The notes: generated from the letters alone by a model not told the origin. A stretch of 64,000 nucleotides of DNA from DAOPKN01 sp035391225 (GCA_035391225.1 DAOPKN010000001.1:184736-248735); one strand, 5' to 3'. Positions 31,317 to 40,777 are shown, counted from the stretch's first letter. Program-made: numbers and translations.

Positions 31317-33438
31317 AGTCGATTTCTCCCCGCACGAAATCGATGTCTTTTACCCGGGTTTTCAGGATATCCCCCAACTTGAAGATGTTCTTGGTCCTTT
31401 CCCCCACCAACATGTTCCGTTGCTCGTCGTAGATGTAGAAATCGTTGAGCGTGGAGATATGCACCAAGCCCGGTACGGAAATCTCGGGGATTTCCACGAA
31501 AAGGCCAAACTTGCTGACGTTGGTGATCACCACTTGGAAGATTTCCGAAAGGTTGCGCGAGACGTAATCCACCTTCTTCAGGGCGATCAAGTCCCATTCC
31601 GCCTCGTTGGAAACCCTTTCGCGACGGGAGCAATCGCGGGCGATGGAAGGAAGAATGGCCTCCCATTCCTTGTTGCGCTCGTTTTCGAAGATCTCGCCGT
31701 GCAGGTATTCCTTGAGCAAGCGGTGCACGACCAGGTCGGGATACCTGCGGATCGGTGATGTGAAGTGCGTGTATGCTTCGGAGGCCAAACCGTAATGCCC
31801 GATGTTGGTTTCGTGGTACACCGCCCGCTTCATGGACCGCACCACCAACCGCTCCACGCTGTTGCGCAAGGGATGCTCTTTCAAGCCTTCCAGCAGCTTT
31901 TGAATGTGGAAGGAATTCAATGTCTGCGGCACCTTCTGCTCGATTCCCAGCGCACGGATGTACTGTTTGAGCTGGCTCAAGGTTTCCGGGTCGGGTTGCT
32001 CGTGGATACGGTAGATAAAGGGGATTTGGGCATCAAAGAAAAGCTGTGCCACAACCTCGTTGGCGCGGATCATGAACTCTTCGATGATGGACTCCGAGAT
32101 GTTGCGCTTGCGCGGAATGAGTTGCTTGGTGTGCCCCTTCTCGTCGAGAACCACCTCCACTTCCCCGCTTTCGATTTCAATGATGGCCCCCCTCTTCTTG
32201 CGGTTCTGGCGGAGGATTTGGGCCAATTCCTCCATCTTTTCCAGGCACGTGAGCAATCCGGGCGTCTTGTTGAGGCTACGGCGGGCCGAAGCTTTTTTCT
32301 CCTCCAGGAACTGGTTCACCAGGCGATAGGTGAGCCGGCGGCGACTCCGGATCATGCCTTCCTTGGCGCGGAAATCCACCAGTTCCCCATGCGGATCGAT
32401 TTCCATTTCCAGCGTTACGACCAACCGGTTGCAGCCCTGCTTGAGCGAGCAAATCCCGCTGGAAAGCTCGAAGGGAAGCATGGGAATGACGGTGTTCACG
32501 AGGTAGGTGCTGGTTGCCCGCTTGCGCGCCTCGAGGTCGATGGCGGAGTTCTCCGTCACGTAATGCCCCACGTCCGCGATGTGCACGTACAGCATATAAT
32601 TCCCGTTCTCCAAGAGCTCCAGGGAGACCGCATCGTCGAAATCCTTGGCGTCTTCCCCGTCGATGGTGAACGTCAAAAGGTTCGTGTAATCTTTTCGGCC
32701 TTTCTTTTCCATGGGGCGTACCTTGCCGGGAACCGAAGGCACTTCCTGGGAAACGCTGGGCGGGAATTCATCCGGGAATGGCAGCGAATGCTTAACGATC
32801 ACGGAGGGTAAGTGCACCGCGGGATCGTCGATGGCACCCAATGCCTGGGTGATGGCAACCGTGGGGTACGATCCGGGAGAGGGGTAACGGGTGATTTGCG
32901 CGATCACCTTCTCCCCGGGAGTAGCGCCTTTCAGGTCGGCTTGGTTGCGAATGGGTACTGCGAAACGAAGGTTGATCCGGCGGTCGTCGGGCACCACGTA
33001 GTGCAACTTGCCCTCGCGCACCAACACCCCCGCAACCTTACTCAGGTTTCTCTCCAGGATTTTGACCACGTTGGCGCGCTTCCATTCCTTGAAGAAACCC
33101 GTGGGTTTGATCTGCACAAGGTCACGGTGCATTGCGCTTTTCGCGTTCTCGATGAAAACCACGTACTCGTTGCCATCCGGGGTTTTCACGAACCCCATGT
33201 TTCCGCTTCGCACGAATTCGATGCGCCCAACCGGTTGGTCTTGCGCGGGGATGAGGTAACGGTTCCGCGCATCCTTGGCGATGCGCCCGCGGGTTTGCAA
33301 GGCTTTGAGGAGCTCCCGGAGATCCTTGCGCTCCAACTTGGAATAGGCGTTACACTTCTTGTACAGCTCCTTCAAAAGCATCGGACGGTAATCCGGGGCG
33401 GTCATGATTTCTAAGATTTCTTTTTCTGTACATGGCAT
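31300..33438 (-). CDS. rnr: ribonuclease R (RNase II family)
   Basis: A 712-residue exoribonuclease. An N-terminal winged-helix-like region and cold-shock domains (GRIEFVRSGNMGFVKTPDG) precede the RNB catalytic domain, in which TIDGEDAKDFDDAVSLE carries the four metal-binding aspartates. A C-terminal S1 domain (FQVVITNVSKFGLFVEIPE) completes it. RNase R degrades structured RNA 3' to 5'. It lies 15 bases after rnz in the same operon. Confidence 0.95.
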   Translation of the reverse strand: MPCTEKEILEIMTAPDYRPMLLKELYKKCNAYSKLERKDLRELLKALQTRGRIAKDARNRYLIPAQDQPVGRIEFVRSGNMGFVKTPDGNEYVVFIENAKSAMHRDLVQIKPTGFFKEWKRANVVKILERNLSKVAGVLVREGKLHYVVPDDRRINLRFAVPIRNQADLKGATPGEKVIAQITRYPSPGSYPTVAITQALGAIDDPAVHLPSVIVKHSLPFPDEFPPSVSQEVPSVPGKVRPMEKKGRKDYTNLLTFTIDGEDAKDFDDAVSLELLENGNYMLYVHIADVGHYVTENSAIDLEARKRATSTYLVNTVIPMLPFELSSGICSLKQGCNRLVVTLEMEIDPHGELVDFRAKEGMIRSRRRLTYRLVNQFLEEKKASARRSLNKTPGLLTCLEKMEELAQILRQNRKKRGAIIEIESGEVEVVLDEKGHTKQLIPRKRNISESIIEEFMIRANEVVAQLFFDAQIPFIYRIHEQPDPETLSQLKQYIRALGIEQKVPQTLNSFHIQKLLEGLKEHPLRNSVERLVVRSMKRAVYHETNIGHYGLASEAYTHFTSPIRRYPDLVVHRLLKEYLHGEIFENERNKEWEAILPSIARDCSRRERVSNEAEWDLIALKKVDYVSRNLSEIFQVVITNVSKFGLFVEIPEISVPGLVHISTLNDFYIYDEQRNMLVGERTKNIFKLGDILKTRVKDIDFVRGEIDFELVD

Positions 33439-33453
33439 GCTCTCACTTCCTCA

Positions 33454-34299
33454 CTAAAAGAAACAAATTTTTCCCGGGCGCACGTAATCGAAACCGATTC
33501 CAGAGGCCAAAAGAAGCTTTTCCACTTTCTTCATGAAACTCTTGAGTCCCGGGTTGTACCGGCTGGAGATGTGGTAGACGATCAACTTCTTGGGTTTTGC
33601 TTCCAGCACGTTCTCCAGTAGGTCTTCCAAAACGGTGTGGGTTTCCCCGCGGATATCTTGCCGGTCCAGGAAGGTGGCTTCATGGAAAAGCAGATCGGTG
33701 TTTTGCATCACGTTGCTCGCAAGGGGAAGACCATCCCCACTGAAGGTAAAGAGGTTCTGCTCGTACTGCCCCGTCACGGCATCCCGTCCGTTTTGCAGCA
33801 CCAGGTTTCGGATTTCCCTCTGGTTCAGCGCCGCGAACTCGGGTTTCAGGCACTTGCGCTGCTCGAACACCTGGAAGCCCAGGGTTTTTTCGCCTTCCAT
33901 GTGCTCCGTTTCGAACGCACGAATCGAACGCAGGTTCCGCGAGGATTCCAGGGGCAGTTGGAAACTGCTGTCGATTTCGCAAATGGAGAGGTCGTAGCGC
34001 ATCTTTGAGCGGGAATCCAGGATGAAATCCAGGTACTTGCGAATGGTGCGAGAACCCGAGGGGTAGTAAATCTCCAGAGGTTTTTCGCGTTCCCCCATGG
34101 CACTGTTCCGGGTGTTGAGGAAACCCCAAAGCCCGGAAATGTGGTCGGCGTGGCTATGGCTGAGGAAGATTTTTTGCACCGCAAACACCTTGTTGGTCAA
34201 CAATGTGCTGATCCCTTCACCGCAATCGAAGAGGATACGATCCGGGGCGTAGTACGCCCACGTGGAATACATGGCTTTCGAGAAGGCAATGATTTTCAA
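33454..34299 (-). CDS. rnz: ribonuclease Z, short form
   Basis: A 281-residue metallo-beta-lactamase-fold nuclease that matures tRNA 3' ends. The metal site FLSHSHADHISGL is near residues 46-56, and later histidines occur in LFHEATFLDRQD and VYHISSRYN. The start MKIIAFSKAMYSTWAYYAPDR and the basic arm closely resemble the T. maritima enzyme, which is known to cut after an encoded CCA. That agrees with the CCA-encoding tRNA gene nearby. Confidence 0.9.
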   Translation of the reverse strand: MKIIAFSKAMYSTWAYYAPDRILFDCGEGISTLLTNKVFAVQKIFLSHSHADHISGLWGFLNTRNSAMGEREKPLEIYYPSGSRTIRKYLDFILDSRSKMRYDLSICEIDSSFQLPLESSRNLRSIRAFETEHMEGEKTLGFQVFEQRKCLKPEFAALNQREIRNLVLQNGRDAVTGQYEQNLFTFSGDGLPLASNVMQNTDLLFHEATFLDRQDIRGETHTVLEDLLENVLEAKPKKLIVYHISSRYNPGLKSFMKKVEKLLLASGIGFDYVRPGKICFF

Positions 34300-34340
34300 G
34301 TGATCAACTCCGAGGTACCCGATCCGATGCGGGTGTTATG

Positions 34341-34787
34341 TTATTTCTTTTCCAATTTTACTTTCAAGGTGCCCTTGACGTTGCCCGGGAATTTCACCGG
34401 AATATCGTAAGTGCCCAGTTCCTTGATGGGAGACTTCACGGAGATCCATCTCTTGTCTACCTTTTCCCCCAAGAAATCTTCCAACTCCTGGGCAATGTCC
34501 GCCGCGGTGATGGAACCGTACAGCTTGTTTTTCTCGCCCGCTTTCACCTGGATCACGAAGAAATTCTTCATCAACTTTTCCAATTTCTCCTGGCTTTCCT
34601 GCTTGCGGTGCTCCTCGTGCTGCGTCTTGACCTTCTTGATATTCTGGAATTCCTTGACGATCCCATCGCTGGCCTCCGCCGCGATGCCACGCGGAATCAA
34701 GAAATTGCGGGCATAGCCATCCGATACCTGCTTGACTTCCCCTTTCTTTCCAATTTTTTCCGCATCCTTGAGCAAAATCACTTTCAC
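34341..34787 (-). CDS. rplI: 50S ribosomal protein L9
   Basis: A 148-residue L9. MKVILLKDAEKIGKKGEVKQVSDGYARNFLIPRG is the conserved RNA-binding N-terminal domain, then comes the long central helix (EEHRKQESQEKLEKLMK) and the C-terminal domain with KLYGSITAADI. The start is GTG after an AAGGGGGA site. L9 is usually near rpsF and rpsR, which are absent here. Confidence 0.94.
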   Translation of the reverse strand: MKVILLKDAEKIGKKGEVKQVSDGYARNFLIPRGIAAEASDGIVKEFQNIKKVKTQHEEHRKQESQEKLEKLMKNFFVIQVKAGEKNKLYGSITAADIAQELEDFLGEKVDKRWISVKSPIKELGTYDIPVKFPGNVKGTLKVKLEKK

Positions 34788-34818
34788 GTTCTTGTCCCCC
34801 TTCCAAAATGTACTGGGA

Positions 34819-35937
34819 TTATCTTTCCCATATTTTCTGCTTGATTCTTCGATGCCATTCCAAGATGGCTTCGGGATCCGCCATTTCTCGGACAGGAGCC
34901 TGGTGCACCTCTCGGGACACGATGGCGAAAATGTCCGGGAAGTGGATCTTCCCCGAAAGGAAAAGATGCACGGCCGCTTCGTTGGCCGCATTGTAGGCCA
35001 CGTGCAACGCATTCGGTTGCTCCAGGATCTCAAAAGCCAGTTCCAGCGCGGGTTGCGTGGACAATTCCAGTTTTTCCAGCAACAAGCCTTCCACGTGTAA
35101 GCCTTCGTTCCCCCCCCATTCCGGAAGGTACTGCCGGTGGGGAAAGGACAGCGCATACGCGATGGGGATGCGCATGTCCGGAGGCCCGGCGTGCACCTTG
35201 AACACGCCATCCTGCATCTGGAGCGCAGCGTGCACGTAGCTACTGCTGCTCAAGAAAACCTCGATTTGCCGCGCACTGGCCCCGTAGAGGTGATGGGCTT
35301 CGATGACCTCCAGCCCCTTGTTGCACATGGTGGCGCTATCCACCGTGATTTTTTCCCCCATCTTCCAAGTGGGGTGCTGGAGAACGTCGTGGATGGTAGC
35401 ATGCTTTTTCTGCTGCTCCGTCCAACCGCGAAGAGCACCGCCCGAAGCGGTGATGATGTATTTGTGCACGCTTTGGGGTTCTTCTCCCTGCAGCAACTGG
35501 AACAACCCGCTGTGCTCACTGTCCACCGGGAGCAGCTCGCAGTGGTTTTCCCGTGCAGCCTGCATGACCTGTTTCCCCGCCAGAACCAGCGATTCCTTGT
35601 TGGCCAGCGCCACGCGGGAGCAAACCTCCAGTGCCTTCAGCGTAAAGCGCAGGCTTTCACCCCCGGAGGAAGCTACCAGGCAAATATCGGGTTGCAAGGC
35701 TTCCAACATCGCAACCGGATCGGCGAAAAAGCGGTGCTCCCAGGGGACATCCACGGGTTTGGCGAACGAAATACCCCGGGGTTTCCACTCGAGCAGTTGC
35801 TGCAAGAACAGGGGATTGGAGCGCGCGGCCAATCCTACCAAGCGGATTTGTTCTTGCTCCCGGTTCATACTGCGGAGCACTTGGAGTGTGCGTGTGCCGA
35901 TAGAACCGGTGGAGCCAATCAAAACCAGGCTCTTCAT
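34819..35937 (-). CDS. dxr: 1-deoxy-D-xylulose 5-phosphate reductoisomerase
   Basis: A 372-residue DXP reductoisomerase, the committed step of the MEP isoprenoid pathway. GSTGSIGTRTLQVL binds NADPH, SEHSGLFQLL carries the active-site Glu and the substrate loop, and TASGGALRG and DSATMCNKGLEVIEAHHLYG contain the other phosphate- and metal-binding residues. It starts six bases after the nuclease gene. Confidence 0.95.
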   Translation of the reverse strand: MKSLVLIGSTGSIGTRTLQVLRSMNREQEQIRLVGLAARSNPLFLQQLLEWKPRGISFAKPVDVPWEHRFFADPVAMLEALQPDICLVASSGGESLRFTLKALEVCSRVALANKESLVLAGKQVMQAARENHCELLPVDSEHSGLFQLLQGEEPQSVHKYIITASGGALRGWTEQQKKHATIHDVLQHPTWKMGEKITVDSATMCNKGLEVIEAHHLYGASARQIEVFLSSSSYVHAALQMQDGVFKVHAGPPDMRIPIAYALSFPHRQYLPEWGGNEGLHVEGLLLEKLELSTQPALELAFEILEQPNALHVAYNAANEAAVHLFLSGKIHFPDIFAIVSREVHQAPVREMADPEAILEWHRRIKQKIWER

Positions 35938-35943
35938 GTAGCC

Positions 35944-36690
35944 TCACCCCGCATGTGCTGGGCAGATATCACGGTACTCGCACCATCCGCAGAGGCGATT
36001 GGGTGTGGGAAGCAACGGTTGCGTTTCCAAGAAACGGACCATATTCTGCACCCTTTCCTCCAATTCTTCCGCGGTTTGCTCCAGCAAGAAAGAATCCACC
36101 TCGATGGAAGAAACCTGGTTCTCCTCCAGGAAGTAGTACGCGGCTTGCTGCACCTGGATGCCGTTGCGTTGGAGCAACCAGGCATAGACCTGGAGCTGGA
36201 AGTGGTTGACGTAGGAAGGGGAGTACTTCCCCGTCTTGTAATCCACCACCCGCGCGATCCCCTGCTGCTCATCCACACGGTCCACCCGACCCACGAAAAC
36301 CGTTTGCTCGTCCATCGAAACCGCGAAAAAAGACTCAATTTCCCGGGGCGCGAAGAAAAAGGGGCTCTGGGAAAAGTGCTCCAGCATTTGCAACCCCCGT
36401 TTTCCCGCGGAGATCTCTTCTTCCAGGGGCATTTCCAGCTCGTCGCGCGAACGGTACAGGTTTCGTTTCTGTTTCCATGTTTCACGGAACAGTTGTTGCA
36501 GGTGCTGCTGCGAAAATAGGGGCATGGAACCCGGCAACTGATCCTGGAATACCTGCTCCAACGTGCTGTGCACCACCTCTCCCAGGAAGAGGGCACTGCT
36601 TTTCTTCTTGGGGATTTGCCGGATGTACGCGAACGCGAAGCGCGCGGGGCATTGCTCGAACGTGGTCAACTTGGAGAAACTCAGCTGCAT
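35944..36690 (-). CDS. PD-(D/E)XK nuclease with probable Fe-S cluster (RecB/Cas4-like)
   Basis: A 248-residue nuclease of the PDDEXK_1 type. An early cysteine in FEQCPARFAF and three late ones in LCGWCEYRDICP form the C...C-x2-C-x5-C pattern of the iron-sulfur staple in AddB- and Cas4-like nucleases. Catalytic residues lie in GRVDRVDEQQGIARVVDYKTGKY (Asp, then D-x-K). The ATG at 36690 follows GGAGG inside the end of fmt. No helicase or cas gene is adjacent, so it may act alone in DNA repair. Confidence 0.85.
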   Translation of the reverse strand: MQLSFSKLTTFEQCPARFAFAYIRQIPKKKSSALFLGEVVHSTLEQVFQDQLPGSMPLFSQQHLQQLFRETWKQKRNLYRSRDELEMPLEEEISAGKRGLQMLEHFSQSPFFFAPREIESFFAVSMDEQTVFVGRVDRVDEQQGIARVVDYKTGKYSPSYVNHFQLQVYAWLLQRNGIQVQQAAYYFLEENQVSSIEVDSFLLEQTAEELEERVQNMVRFLETQPLLPTPNRLCGWCEYRDICPAHAG

Positions 36691-36695
36691 ACCCC

Positions 36696-37652
36696 TTATG
36701 CCTCCAGGCTTTCCAAGCACTGCCCGGGTGCGATTTTGCCACTTCCTTGGGCCTGGAAGAAGAACACGGGTTTCTTCGACGGGAATTGGATGCGTTCCAC
36801 GAGCACCATGCCATTGGCACAGCAAACCCAGGCACCTTGCTTTTCCACACGGACAATCGTTCCGGGTGCGTAGGGGGTCGCGTCGAGCAACCATCCTTTC
36901 ACCCCGAAAAGCTTCACGACTTGCCCATGGATGGCGGTAAGGCAACCTGGCTCCGGATCGAATGCTCGGATGCGATTGGCGACCTGGGGTGCACTTTGCG
37001 TCCAGCGAAGCAACAGGTCTTCTTTTTGCACTTTGGGGGCCAGGCTGGCTTGCCCCTCCGGTTGTGGGGTTTCCGAAAAGAAAAGGGGGTCTTGCAAGAA
37101 TTCCCAGAGCATATGGCTACCCAGATCGACCAGCTTTTCTTCCAGTGTCCCCAAGGTGCACAGCGGGGGAACAGCGATGGCCTTGCGCCAGAAAAAGGGG
37201 CCGCTGTCCATTCCCGCGGTGATTTTCATCAGCGAAATCCCCGTGCGCTTTTCCCCGGACAGCAGCGCACGATGCAGCGGGGCAGCGCCACGGTACGCGG
37301 GAAGAAGGGAAGCATGCACGTTCACCAGTCCCTTTTCGGGCAACATCCGCACCCGTTTGCGCAGGATTTGCCCGTACGCTACCACCACGATCCGATCCGG
37401 GCGCAGTTGTTCCAGTGCTTGAACCGCTTCCGGTTCGTTGATGGATTCCGGTTGGAAGACGGGGATCTCCCAGCGTTGGGCGAGGGTCTTCACTGGAGGA
37501 GGGGTTTTCTTCTTCCCCCTTCCGGAAAGACGGTCGGGCTGGCAAAAGACCCCGGCAAAAGAAATGCCCTTCTGGAGCAAGAATTCCAAGTGCCGTGCCG
37601 CGAAAAGGGGAGTGCCAAGGAAGACCAAGCGTTCGGCAAGATGCGTTCCCAT
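36696..37652 (-). CDS. fmt: methionyl-tRNA formyltransferase
   Basis: A 318-residue formyltransferase that formylates initiator Met-tRNA using 10-formyl-tetrahydrofolate. LVFLGTPLFA opens the Rossmann-like domain, and VNVHASLLPAYRGAAPLHRALLSGEKRTGISLMKITAGMDSGP includes the catalytic Asn-His-Asp set. A C-terminal OB-like domain follows. It begins two bases after the def stop; the def-fmt pairing is very common. Confidence 0.95.
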   Translation of the reverse strand: MGTHLAERLVFLGTPLFAARHLEFLLQKGISFAGVFCQPDRLSGRGKKKTPPPVKTLAQRWEIPVFQPESINEPEAVQALEQLRPDRIVVVAYGQILRKRVRMLPEKGLVNVHASLLPAYRGAAPLHRALLSGEKRTGISLMKITAGMDSGPFFWRKAIAVPPLCTLGTLEEKLVDLGSHMLWEFLQDPLFFSETPQPEGQASLAPKVQKEDLLLRWTQSAPQVANRIRAFDPEPGCLTAIHGQVVKLFGVKGWLLDATPYAPGTIVRVEKQGAWVCCANGMVLVERIQFPSKKPVFFFQAQGSGKIAPGQCLESLEA

Positions 37653-37654
37653 GC

Positions 37655-38167
37655 TTAGCGGAGCACCCTTGCCGCCATTTTTTTGATTTCCCGCAGTTTT
37701 TTGCCCAGCAGCCTCCTTTTGGAAACCCCAAGGTAGTCAATGAACAACACACCATCCAAGTGGTCGGTTTCGTGCTGGAAGATGGTGGACGCGTATCCAC
37801 TCAACGTTTCGGAATGCTTTTGTCCGTGGACATCCTGGTATTCCACGCGCACCGTTTCGGCGCGGGGTACCTTTTCAAAGATATCCGGCAAGCTCAGGCA
37901 ACCTTCCTCGAGGATCTGCATGTTCTCGCTCTTTTCCAGGATCCGGGGATTCACCACCACGCGTAACCCCTTCTCAGAACCGTCATCCATGGCAAAGATG
38001 CGCGTGGAAAGGCCGATTTGGGGCGCTGCAAGCCCCGCTCCATCGTAAATGTACATCAGCCGCACCAGCTCCTCGGCCAGTTCGCCGAGTTCCGGGTCAA
38101 AAAGGTCGATCTCGTCCGATTTTTTGCGGAGAACCGGGTCTCCGAAATACCGCAATTTAAATTCCAA
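37655..38167 (-). CDS. def: peptide deformylase
   Basis: A 170-residue deformylase that removes the formyl group from nascent proteins. All three motifs are present: GAGLAAPQIG, EEGCLSLPD and QHETDHLDGVLF, giving the Cys, His, His metal site and the catalytic Glu. It works just before the methionine aminopeptidase encoded in the ribosomal cluster. Confidence 0.96.
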   Translation of the reverse strand: MEFKLRYFGDPVLRKKSDEIDLFDPELGELAEELVRLMYIYDGAGLAAPQIGLSTRIFAMDDGSEKGLRVVVNPRILEKSENMQILEEGCLSLPDIFEKVPRAETVRVEYQDVHGQKHSETLSGYASTIFQHETDHLDGVLFIDYLGVSKRRLLGKKLREIKKMAARVLR

Positions 38168-38191
38168 GAAGAAGCTCCTTTCGAAAAAAAT

Positions 38192-38977
38192 TCACAGCGT
38201 TTCGCCCGGGAAGAAATCCTGGCTGGGATACAGCTTGTCGAACTCCTTGAAAGCCATCATGTCCGTCATGAAAACGCTCAATGGAGTCACCGAAACGAAG
38301 CCGTGCGAGACCGCCCAATCGTCGTTCTTGGGGTCTTCGATTTCTTCCAGGTAGCTTCCCATCAGCCAGTAGTAGGCATTCCCGTACGGGTCCTTGCGTT
38401 CCTCGAAGTAATCGTCGAAACGCTTGGCACCCTGCAATGTCCATTTCATGCCTTGAATCTCGTGGAAAGGCAGCGAGGGAACATTGATGTTCAGTGCGCC
38501 GAACTTCGGGATCTTCTTGGGGTCAAACTGCTTCAAGAACTCCACGAGCACACGACCCGCCGTGGGGAAGTAAGGCTCCGCGGGATTCACGCTGGAAATC
38601 GCGATCGCGGGGTACCCCATGATTGCCCCTTCCAGTGCCCCGGACACCGTGCCGGAATAGGGGATGTCCGAACCGATGTTTGCCCCCAGGTTGATTCCCG
38701 AAACCACCAGGTCGATGGGCTTCGTACAGATTTGGAGAATCCCGAGCTTCACGCAGTCGGCTGGGGTGCCGCTGGTTTCGTACCCGAAATACTCCCCGTC
38801 ACGGTAGGTTTTCTTGGCCCAAATGGGTTTTCGGAGGGTGATGGCGTGCCCAATGGCACTGCGCTCCATGTCGGGGGCAATCACCTCTACCTCGTGGCCC
38901 CCTTGTTGCAGCGCGTCACGCAGAACATGTATTCCCGGAGATTGGATCCCATCATCGTTCGTGATCAAAATATGCAT
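38192..38977 (-). CDS. surE: 5'-nucleotidase SurE
   Basis: A 261-residue SurE, a divalent-metal nucleoside-monophosphate phosphatase. MHILITNDDGIQSPG holds the two metal aspartates, PDMERSAIGHAIT the conserved Ser, and VVSGINLGANIGSDIPYSGTVSGALEG the Asn. The ATG follows AAAGGTG. It is the first gene of the minus-strand operon, behind an extended -10 promoter. Confidence 0.95.
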   Translation of the reverse strand: MHILITNDDGIQSPGIHVLRDALQQGGHEVEVIAPDMERSAIGHAITLRKPIWAKKTYRDGEYFGYETSGTPADCVKLGILQICTKPIDLVVSGINLGANIGSDIPYSGTVSGALEGAIMGYPAIAISSVNPAEPYFPTAGRVLVEFLKQFDPKKIPKFGALNINVPSLPFHEIQGMKWTLQGAKRFDDYFEERKDPYGNAYYWLMGSYLEEIEDPKNDDWAVSHGFVSVTPLSVFMTDMMAFKEFDKLYPSQDFFPGETL

Positions 38978-39004
38978 TTTTTCACCTTTTCCTTGGTTTG
39001 ACCG

Positions 39005-39013
39005 ATTATACCA
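39005..39013 (-). promoter_or_regulatory. extended -10 promoter of the surE-comB operon
   Basis: TGGTATAAT on the minus strand (39013-39005), about 28 bases before surE, in the 75-base gap between divergent surE and nadE. No convincing -35. Confidence 0.65.
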
Positions 39014-39052
39014 CGGGAAATCCAGTGGGGTTATCCCCGAAGGAGGAACGAA

Positions 39053-40732
39053 ATGGAACTCGTGGTCCGTGTTGCAACAAGCCAGGTGTGTCCCTGTCCG
39101 GGAAACGTGACGAAAAACCTGCAGCAAATGCTTTGTGCATTGCGAAAAGCCCAGGAGCAGAACTGCGAATTGCTCGTTTTTCCCCGCTGGCCGTTGACGG
39201 GAACCTGCCACCCCTCCTGGTTGGAGGATTTCGGCTTTTTCCAGAGCCACCAGAAGGCATTCACGCAGCTTTTGTCCGAAAGTTCGGGGAAGAATACCGC
39301 GATGGTGTTCAGCACCCTGGGTTTTTGCCTACCGGGGCATTCCCCCTTCGAACGCGTATTCCTGGTACACGACGGCTCGGTTTGTTTGACGGATCCACGG
39401 TCTTTGCTGTTTTCCCGTGGCGAGATGGTTGCGCATGTGCAAGTGCGAAACGAAGCGCCGGCTATTGTGTTTTCCCCCCCGCCGTACCCGCTTGCAAACC
39501 TGGAAATCACGCTTGCCGCAAAGAAATACGGGGGAGGCTTGCCCCAGCTTCCATCGTGGTGGAACCCGGAAACAAGCGGTTTGCCCCTTCCCCGCGTTTT
39601 CGCGAACCTTGGCGGAGGGGCGGAAGAGGGGGTATTCACGGGAATGAGCATGGTACAGGATTCTTCCGGCGAAGTGCTGGCCTGCGCGAAGCCATTCGTG
39701 GAAGATTTCCTTGTTTCCGAGGTGTTCGTAGAACCCCTGTCCACTTTGCAAGCAAAGCTTCGCGGGGATGGTTCCAGTTGCGGAGCGTGTGCTCCTCCCC
39801 AGCTGCTGCAGCTTCCGCCATTTCCACGCCCGGAAAAACGAGAAAACGTCCCCGCGTTTTCGGGAATGGCCAAGCTTCCCGATTGCGTGGAAGGCTTCCA
39901 GTTTTCCGCGTTGGTACGGGGAATTCGCGATTTCGTGGTGCACTCGGGTTTCCAACGCGTGGTTTTGGGACTGAGTGGTGGAATCGATTCCGCGTTGGTG
40001 GCAACGCTTGCCACTTTTGCCCTGGGCAAGCAAAACGTCTTTGGCCTTTTGATGCCCTCCACGTTCAGTTCCCCGGGTAGCGTTTCCGATGCCCTGCATT
40101 TGGCGGAAAACCTTGGGATACGCACCTTCACGTTGCCCATCGCTTCCGTTCTGGAAGAATACCACCAGGCCTTGTTGCCCGCCTTTTCGGTGGAAGCGTT
40201 TTCCCTGACACAGCAGAACCTACAGGCGCGCATTCGCGGGAACCTTTTGATGGCCTTTGCCAACCACCACCAGTGCCTGGTGCTGGCGACCGGGAACAAG
40301 AGCGAGGTGGCCATGGGGTATTCCACGCTGTACGGTGACACGGTGGGGGCATTGGCTCCCCTCAAGGACCTTTTCAAGGGGCAGGTGTACCGACTGGCAC
40401 GCTACGCGAACAAAGTGGGGAAAGGCGATTGGATCCCGGAGAACACCTTCCAGAAAGCCCCCTCCGCCGAACTTGCACCGGGGCAAAAGGACGAAGACAG
40501 TTTACCGCCCTACACGATTCTGGATGAAATTCTGGGGCATGTACTGGACCAGGGATGGGACCGTTTGCAGTTGTTACACAGGGGGTATGAAGAAGAGGTC
40601 GTGGACAAGGTGCTGGGTTTGCTGCGGAAAAACGAATTCAAGAGGAGGCAGGGACCTCCTGGCATTCCGGTATCAGGCAGTTCGTTCGATCGTTCCCATG
40701 CTTTCTCGCTGCTGGTGCCGCCCGAAATGTAA
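39053..40732 (+). CDS. nadE: NAD+ synthetase with degenerate glutaminase domain
   Basis: A 559-residue protein with the two-domain layout of glutamine-dependent NAD synthetases. The C-terminal synthetase domain is intact: VVLGLSGGIDSALVATLA (P-loop near 308-313) and LATGNKSEVAMGYSTLYGD. The N-terminal nitrilase-like domain (about 1-235) is shortened and has lost its catalytic triad: the Glu of FPE is Arg (FPRWPLTG, R45), and I find neither the KxxLPxY lysine segment nor the catalytic Cys motif. The enzyme may therefore use free ammonia. The ATG follows GAAGGAGG. Confidence 0.9.
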   Translation: MELVVRVATSQVCPCPGNVTKNLQQMLCALRKAQEQNCELLVFPRWPLTGTCHPSWLEDFGFFQSHQKAFTQLLSESSGKNTAMVFSTLGFCLPGHSPFERVFLVHDGSVCLTDPRSLLFSRGEMVAHVQVRNEAPAIVFSPPPYPLANLEITLAAKKYGGGLPQLPSWWNPETSGLPLPRVFANLGGGAEEGVFTGMSMVQDSSGEVLACAKPFVEDFLVSEVFVEPLSTLQAKLRGDGSSCGACAPPQLLQLPPFPRPEKRENVPAFSGMAKLPDCVEGFQFSALVRGIRDFVVHSGFQRVVLGLSGGIDSALVATLATFALGKQNVFGLLMPSTFSSPGSVSDALHLAENLGIRTFTLPIASVLEEYHQALLPAFSVEAFSLTQQNLQARIRGNLLMAFANHHQCLVLATGNKSEVAMGYSTLYGDTVGALAPLKDLFKGQVYRLARYANKVGKGDWIPENTFQKAPSAELAPGQKDEDSLPPYTILDEILGHVLDQGWDRLQLLHRGYEEEVVDKVLGLLRKNEFKRRQGPPGIPVSGSSFDRSHAFSLLVPPEM

Positions 40733-40761
40733 ACCAGGAAGGCCAAAAGCCTTCCTGGTTT
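40731..40761. terminator. bidirectional terminator between nadE and ferritin genes
   Basis: A 13-base stem, AAACCAGGAAGGC with GCCTTCCTGGTTT, with a CAAAA loop. It lies between convergent genes and ends in T-rich sequence on the plus strand (TTTTG). Its first bases overlap the nadE stop codon. Confidence 0.85.
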
Positions 40762-40777
40762 TGCCACACGGGGTTGC

